Assembly (NCBI RefSeq): GCF_001705665.1
Contig: NZ_MDHA01000089.1
Span: 62,001 to 126,000, forward strand
Reading direction: 5' to 3'
Source: Thioclava sp. SK-1
GTDB lineage: Bacteria; Pseudomonadota; Alphaproteobacteria; Rhodobacterales; Rhodobacteraceae
DNA length: 64,000 nucleotides
How positions within the stretch are numbered: the first letter of the stretch is position 1; every line of letters begins with the position of its first letter. Below, piece after piece: positions 35,092 through 44,000 of the stretch. Both the position numbers and the translations under genes were made by a program. The notes under the pieces are model-generated. The model searched no databases and had not been told where the DNA came from. It was given only the letters and a program-made list of their open reading frames with translations.

Positions 35092-38000
35092 TTGACTGTA
35101 AATTCCAAGAAGCATGGTGTTAAGAAAACGTTTCAACTGACTTTGATGGGAAGCACGGCGCTTGTTGCTGTGGTCTCCAGTTCGCGGCTCGGCCACGCTG
35201 ATGACTATTTCTGGAACGGACTTCTTCCAAGCACCTGGGCGGATGCCTCTGCGTGGAATTTGGGCCTGGATGGAACGCCCGGTGGCGGCGACACCGCAAT
35301 CTTTGGCAATCATATCCTAAGTGATATTGATCTGAATGGTGCGCAATCTGCCGCGATCGTTCGTGTTACGGGTGAAGGGCTGACAGGGTCAGGGTATCAG
35401 TTCAGCAACGGTACATTGGCCTTGGCGGGGACGGATGCAGATGCGATCCCTAATACGGCGGATGACGCAGGATACATTATTGTCGAGGCGGGTGTTGGCA
35501 CGGCCCAGGATACGACATTTGATATTGATCTGGAACTTGACGCCGATCTGGTCTTGGACATCCAAAGCGACACGGTTTTATCTGGTGGTTTTGCCGATAC
35601 CGGCCCGGATGCCGCGACGGATGCATTTTCTGTGACAAAAACCGGTGCGGCGACGCTGACATTGACCCAAGCGGCGGCTTTTGATCAGTTGCTGACGGTC
35701 AATGATGGGACGTTCGCGCTGGGAACGGGTGGCGCACTCGCCAACTTGTCAACACTGGTGATCGAGACGACAGGAACGCAAGCGGCCTTTTCCACCAATG
35801 GGGCGCTGAACAGTGGCGCGGCGGTTGAGCTGCGCGACGGCACATTCACGGTAGCCGCAGATCAAACCGTCGCGTCATTGGATCTGTTGGGCGGCACGGT
35901 TGATCTCACGCAGGCCATTTTGACGGTGACAGATCCTGTGGTCGCCACCGCAGGGGCTACGACGATCACCGGCGCGGCGGGCATCACGACCGGGCAATTC
36001 GCAGGGACTGTGACGGTAGATGGCGATACCACATCGCTGACATTTGCCGATAGCGCGATATATGGCAGCACCACCTTGGATGTGACTGGCGGCGCGACTG
36101 TGACATTTGACGATAGCGCAGTGGCCAATGGCTTGCTGAGTGCGACGGTGACGGGCGTAGACAGCGATACGGTGTCCAGCCTGACGACCTCGGCCGCGGG
36201 GGGCAGTTTATCGGCGGCGACTGTACTGACATTGCAAGCCTTTGGTCAGGCCACGATCCTTGGGACTGAAACCATTGATGATGTGACGCTGGACGCCGAT
36301 GCAGGGCTTGCGGTGGATGGATCCTTGACCCTGGATGACAGTTTCACAATGGCAGGCACCATTACAGGCACCGGTGATCTGGTGTTGTCAGATGGCGGCT
36401 CCGCCAGCAGTCTTGATGTGTCGGGCTTTACCGGCGGTGTCACGGTTGCGGGTGGCACATTGACGCTGGATGGATCGACCCAGCTTGGTGCGACGGCACT
36501 GTCCGTCGCCTCTGGCGCGGCCATGTCGACTGCGTCGACCGGGGGGGGCACGTTATCATCTGCCGCGCGGATCACATCACAAGGGGATCTGACATTCGGT
36601 GCTGAAACGATTTCAGAGCTGACGACAACCGGCGGCGCGATGGTTGTGAACGGCGATCTGGTGATTGATGGCAGTGGCGTTCTTGATACCACAGACAGTC
36701 AACTTGGCGCGGCAATATCGGGCACCGGTGGGCTGTCCATCGCAAATACCACAGCGACGCTGGAAACCGCCAATGGGTATTCGGGCGGCACACTGGTGAC
36801 TGATGCCACGTTGGAGATCACGGCCTCTGGCGCGCTAGGCGCTGGTGGTCTTGCAATGATGGGCGGCAGCGCGAATTTGGGTGCGGCCGGGGCGATGGCC
36901 TCCGGGTCGCAGTTGACATTGGACGGGGGCGCAACCGTTCTGTTTTCAGTCGCAGATACGCTTGACACGAATATCATCGTTGAAAACGGCACGATTGCTG
37001 CGGCGAATGGTGTTGTCGCCACGGTCACAGGCACACTGACGGCGCAGGGCGACAGCAATGAGGCACTGACCTTTGGCGCGTTGGGCCAAGAGGGCACGAT
37101 TGTGCTGGGGCCGATGTCTTCGGTATCATCCGTCATGCCCGTGGGCATCGCGGCGGGGACGGTGCAAGTGGCCGATAGCCTGGTCGGCACGACCCTATTT
37201 GCGGGCGATATATTGACGATGTCGTCGGGTGCCGCGCTGGATCTGAATGGCACGGATACCACCGTCGCGGGGCTGGTCGGGCAGGGCGTCATCACCACGA
37301 ATGGCGCGACTGCCAGCCTTATCTTGACCGGCAGCGCAAGCACATTCGGCGGTGATCTGTCTGATGGGGCCGGGTCATTGGCGCTGGTGATCGATCACGC
37401 GGCACAGACGACCATATTGGCTCAAGATTACAGCTATAGCGGTGAAACGCGGCTGGCCGCCGGGCAATTGAATATCACAGGTACCATCAGCTCTGACGTG
37501 ATCACGGTGCAGGCGGGTAGTTTGTCAATCGATGCGGCAGCGTTACAGGCCACGGCCGATGTTGCGCTGACCGGGCTGGGCGGTGCGTTTACGGTGAATG
37601 GTGCGCAGGTGCTGAACAGCGTGACCGCACAGGCCAGCGACACGGTGACGCTTAGCGACACACTGACCGTGACCACGGATGCCGATACCACCATTGCCGG
37701 GACATTGGCCGGGGCGGGGACATTGGTCAAACAGGGTATCGGTCAGCTGAGCCTAAGCGCGGATGGAAGCGGCTTTATCGGCGATATCGCGGTGGAAAAT
37801 GGCACGCTCTCTGTGTCCAACACGCTGGCGGCCGCCACGTTGGACATTGACGCTGCAACCGTGGTTCTTGCTGCCGACACGGTGCTTAATGCACGTGTTG
37901 CGCTGAACACCGACAGCTCTGTCTTGCAGCTGTCCGGGGATAACAGCCTTACTGGGTTGGTCAGCGCTGCAAGCGGTGCGCAGGTGATGACAGGCGCCGC

Positions 38001-41000
38001 GCAATTGACGCTGAATGTGGCAGATAACAGCGCGGCTGCTGCGCCAGACCAAACATTTGCTGGCGTCATCGCGGGCACCGGCCCCTTGGTCAAACGCGGC
38101 GCTGGTGTGGTGATCTTATCAGGCGCGAACAGCTTTACCGGGGCAGTTACGGTTTCAGACGGCAGCTTGGATGTGACCGGATCTCTGGCCAGCACCGCGA
38201 TCAACGTGGGTGCCGCAACATTGATCGTGGACGGGTCATCGCTGGCATCAACCGCCGATGTTCGGCTCAACGGTATTGGTGCCGCATTGACGGTGAATGG
38301 CGCCGAGACCATCGGCAGCCTGACGGCATCCAGCGACAGCCTTGTGACATTGAATGACACCCTGACGCTGGCCAGTGATGCGAATACCGAATTGTCCGGC
38401 GACCTGACCGGGATCGGCGGCTTGGTCAAACAAGGGCTTGGTTCCGTCACCATTTCAGGGGATGCGCTGTATAGCGGCGTCACCACCGTGACGGACGGTA
38501 CATTGCGGCTGACAGGCGCGCTTGGCTCTGCGTTGGCGCAGGTGGAGGCCGGGGCCGAGTTGGATCTGGCCGGTGCGGATCTGTCCGCAACCGTGGTCAC
38601 ACTGGCCAATTCTGGCAGCGCGGTTGGCACATTAAGCCTGTCGACATCGTCACAGGTGGCGGGACTATCGGGTGCCGGTGCGGTGGATTTGGCGGGATAT
38701 ACGCTGACCCTAGGCGATGCCGGGGATTACAGCTTTAGCGGCCAGATCACCGGCACCAATACCAGCATATTGCGCAAAGTTGGCTCTGGCACGCTGAGCG
38801 TGACCGATCAGATTGCAAGCTATGGCGGCACGCTGCGGGTGGAAGAGGGCACCTTGCTGGCCAATGGGGCCAGCGCATTGGGGAATAGCAAGGTTGATCT
38901 GGCAGGCGGTCAGGTTAGTGTCACGCAGGATACAACTTTTGACGGCACACTTGAAAGCGGTATTGCGACCAGCTCTATACTTGCGGCGGATGTGAATACG
39001 ACGCTGACCTTAGACGGCGCGTTGATCCATAATGGCAGCTTGCAGCTGGGGTCGGCCACCCAGGCTGGCACGATTGTTGCGAATTTCAGCATGGCGGCCA
39101 CCTCTGCTGTGGCCAGTACGATCATCGCAGGCGGCACGGTGCAATTGGGATCTGCCGTGGCTGCGAACGGCTTGCTTCATAACGCGGGCTCGGTCGTGCT
39201 GGCCGATGCTGCGACATTGGATATCAACGGTCAGGCGGTCACTTTGACCGATTTGACCGGCGCGGGAACGCTGACCAATTCGCAGGCCCTTGGTACGTTG
39301 ACCTTGGCAGGCACTACCCTCTTTGCAGGGGATATCTTGCGTGACACAACGCAATTGATCATCGACACCAACGACAGCGTGACCCTGACCGGACGCGCCG
39401 ATTTCAGCAACTCGGAAACGCAGGTTACCGATGGGGCGCTGGTGTTGGACAGCGCAAATTTGCGCTTTGGGTCCATTGTGGTTGGCACCGATGGTGTTGT
39501 GACCCTAGATGCAGTGGATAGCACATCCGCAGTATCGGTGACGAATGCCGGGACAGGATCTTCCAACGCGGGAACGGTCGCACAGCTTCGCAATACCGCT
39601 GGCAGTTTCACAAATACTGGCACAATCGGCACGTTAAATGCCACAGGCGGCCTTATTTCAAATGAGGGAACGGTCACAGGCACCCTGATATCGGATACGA
39701 CGAATATCAGTAATTCTGGCACAGTCGCTGGCATTGTGACCCTGACCGGAAGCGGCAATTTCACCAATTTCGGCACGGTAAATGGCGCCGCATCGGCCTC
39801 TGGCAGCACGGTTATCACCAATGGCAGCCCCGCTGCAGATACCGCCCGTTTTGCGCAAGATCTGCAAATTTCGGACACGGTCAGCCTGACCAATTATGCG
39901 GTGATTGATGGGCAGGTTTTGGCGTCGGGTGACAGCTCTGTCACCGGGCCTGGTGTGTTTGGATCTGATGTTACCCTATCGCAGCAGGCCAGTCTGACGC
40001 TGTCTGACGGGGCACAGGTGCAGGGGGCAGTTGCCATCACTGGCACAGGCACCCTGGCCGTGGCGCAAGGCAGTTCAGTGCAAGCCTTGACGACAATTGG
40101 CGCAGGCATCACCGCGCAGATTTCGGGCGATATTGCCGGATTGAACAGCTCTGGAACAGTGGGTTTGACCACATCGGCCAGCGCGGGTGACACTGCCATT
40201 TTGGCTGGCACATTAACCCATGCGGGCCAAATTGATGGCACATTGGTGGCCTCTGGCACCGCGTCGGTGGTGTCAACGGGAACTGTGTCAGGTGCCGTAA
40301 CATTGTCCGATGCCAGCACGCTGTCTGTCGATGATGGGCAGCTGCTTGGCGATGTGGCGATGTCGGGCACGTCCTTGGTGCAGATCGCCGGCGCCGCACA
40401 GGTGGTGGGTGCGATCACCGTGGCCGACACTGCTGCATTGACTGTGGCAAGCGGTGCGCAGCTTGGCGGGGCACTGGCCGTGACCGGGGGCAGCGCCACG
40501 ATTGGCACGACAATCGGCGCAATCACCAATTCGGGCACATTGCGGCTTTTGGCCGGTTCTGTTGCAGACAGCGTTGTCAGCTCTGCTGGGGTGGGGGTTG
40601 CCGCAGGCACGATTGGGACTTTGGCGGTATCGGGCGGCACATTTGACGCCCAAGGCACGGTCAGTGGGGCAGTGACTGTGTCAGGGGGGACAGTGACCAA
40701 CTCTGGCACCATGCAAGACACGCTTGGCCTGACTTCGGCCACGATGACGCAGACGGGCACAGTCGCCGGGGCGGTGACGGCAGATGCCAGCGCGCTGACC
40801 CTTGGCGGCGGGGCGTTGAACGGCACGTTGACCCTGTCTGGCACCAGCACAGTGATGGCGCAGGCCGGGCGTGTTACAGGGCAAACCACAATCAATAGCG
40901 GCGCTGTGGTTACGGCCGCAGGGACTGATTTCAGCGATATCATGCTGGCAGGTGGCGCATTGACCATCCTTGCAGACACCACGGTTGATGGTGATTTGAC

Positions 41001-44000
41001 GAATGGCGGCACGATCACCAGCGGCGCAAGCGACATGCAGGTAACGGTTGCGCAAACCTTCACCAATGCTGGGGTGATCGCAGCCTCTGGCGGTAATTCC
41101 TTGGTGATCGCGGCGGACACCATCGTGTTGGCGGCAGGGTCCAGCATCGCAGACGGCGCGAATGTGCGCCTGATTGGCTCCGTCGAAACCGCGACAGATC
41201 TGACGTTGGATAAGGATTGGGAAGGCGATCTGCGGATCGTGTCGGGCGGCAGTGCGACAGTGATCAATGATATCTCTGGCGCGGGCTATGATATCGACAA
41301 CCGCGCGGCTGTCGCGCTGCAAGATGTGACGCAGCTTACCGATATTGCCGCGTTCACCAACAGCGGCACGGTGCAATTGGGGGCCGGCGCTGCCCTATCC
41401 GCACAAAGCCTTGGCACAACAAGCGGATCGCAGATGGTGCTGGGCGCGGGGGCTTCGGTCGCGGCGCAGACCATCGCTTCGGCGGGTGATATCACGGTCG
41501 GTGACGCCGCAACCCTGTCCGCCAATACCACGATCACCAACAGCGGCACGCTTAGCTTTACTGGCGCTGGCACGATATCGGCGACCGCGCTGTCCAATAA
41601 CGGGACAGTCGATATTGATGGCGCACAGACTGTGTCCTTGTTTGGCGACACGGATCTGAACAACACCGCAGGCGGCACATTGACCATCGGCACAGGTAGC
41701 ACATTGTCAGGCGCTACAACGTCGGTGCGCAATAGCGGCACTGCAACTGCCAAGGCACAGATTGCCGTGCACAACGGTGCCACGCTTGCAGTCGCCACAT
41801 TGGAAAACGCAGCCAATGGGGTGATCGACAACGCCGGCACAATCACCTTGGGCACGACGTTGGTGAATGCCGAAAATGCGACTCTGACGACATCTGGTAC
41901 GGTCAATGCGGATATCGATTCCGCTGGCGATATGACCAATTCCGGCACGATCGCGGGCGATGTGGCGCTGACGGGTGCCGCGACATTGACCAATGCAGCC
42001 GGCACCGTGCAAGGTGACGTGGTGCTGGCCGATGACAGCACGCTGACCAATACGGTGGGTGCACAGATCGTGGGCGATGTCACCGTCACAGACGGTGCAA
42101 TTCTCAACGCAGGCAGTATCGCGGGTTCCACCGATTTAAGCGGCAGCGCCACGCTTAGCAACAGCGGGGCACTTACCGGTGCTGTGACGCTGAGCAATGG
42201 CACGCGGGTCACGAATATCGCCACCGGCGCGATCTATGGCACGACCACCGTTGGCGCAGGTGCTGTGCTAGAGGCCGCAGGAGGCTCTTTTGAAACGGTG
42301 ACAGTTGCGACAGGCGGTCAGATAGATGTGTCGGCATCGACGCACCTGTCGGGAGATCTGATCAATGCGGGAACGTTGGAAAATACCAGCGACACGGCGT
42401 TGACGATTGATATCTCTGACGGAAGGTTCACCAATACGGGCACGGTCATCGGGGGCACAGGTAATCTGTTGACGATCACTGCCGACACGATTGTCGTGGA
42501 TGAAAGCGGCACGATTACGGGCACAACATTGTACGGCGATATTGTGAGCGGTGGCACGATCTCGTTAATCGCAGATTTGACCGGCGCGATCATTACCGAA
42601 GCGGGCTCCGTGACCGAGGTCGCAAATACCCTGTCTGCGGCTAGCAACAATATCACGAATGGCAGTCTGTTCACTGTGCTGGAAGGTGTCGCGCTGAATG
42701 ATGTTGGCGTGTATAGCAATGCTGGACAGACCACCATTGAAACAGGTGGCACGCTTGCCGCGCAGACGATCAATAATGCCGCCGGGGCGCAGATTTCTGT
42801 GGGCGGCGATGCCAGCCTGATCGGCACGGGCAACACACTGAACAATTCCGGTGTGATCCTTGTGGCCGATGGCGGCACGGTGACTGATGCGGGCAATATT
42901 GAGAACCTGTCGACCGGCGTGATCTCCTTCCTTGGCGGCGGCACACTAGAGGCCGATAACAACGATACGGGCAATGTGCTGAACAATGCTGGCGTGATCC
43001 AGTCGGCCGGCACAGGCAGCACGGTGGTTCTGGGCAATGGCGTGTCTGATGGGATCAACAACCTTGCCGGGGGGCAGATTGCCATCGGTGCAGGCGATAC
43101 ATTTGACGGTGCGGCAGTGCAGCTGACGTCGGCCGGGGATATCACCATCGGCGCGGGCGCAACATTGGCGCTGGCCGGATTGCAGACAGACACGGGTGCT
43201 ACGGTGACAAACGCAGGCACCATCAGCGGCGATATCACGGTCGCAGGCGGCAGTTTCGTCACCCTTGCCAGCGGGACCACAGGGGATGTGACCGTGGGCG
43301 CGGATGGCAGTCTGAACCATGCAGGCACCGCTGCAACGATCACCAGCGCGGGCGATTTGACCCTTCGCGCAGGCGGCACCGCCCAGGCCGTTATCAGCAG
43401 CGGCGACGGTGCGACCAATGCCGGCACAGTTGGGCAGCTGACCGTTTCTGCAGGCGATTTTACCAATAGCAATATGATCACCGACGGCGCGACCCTGACA
43501 GGGGGCCAGCTTACCAACACCGGAACAGTGTCCGGCGCAGTTTCTGCCTTTGGCGCAGCCACTATGACCAATAGCGGGACGATCAGCGATACTGTCGAAC
43601 TGGGCGCGGGAGCGACACTGACCAGCTCTGGCACATTGGCGGGTGTGGTGACGGTGGCGGATGGCGCGGCGTTGACGGTCACAAATGGCACAGCCGCGCA
43701 GATAGTGACCGCAGGCACAACCACGGTGCAAGGCGGTGCGATTGCCGCGGCGCAATCTTCGGGTGTGATGATGATGACGGGCGGAGCCGTGACAGATAGC
43801 CTGTCCAGCTCTGGCACATTGACCACGGTCGATAGCAGCTTGAACATATTGACAGTGACAGATGGCACCGCTGATCTAAGCCGCACGACGGTGAACAACC
43901 TGACCAACCGCGCAGCGGTGATTGCGGATGTGGACACGCAAATCGGAACGGTGATGCAGACGGCGGGGACACTGGCGCTGAACGGAACCGTGTCAGGCAG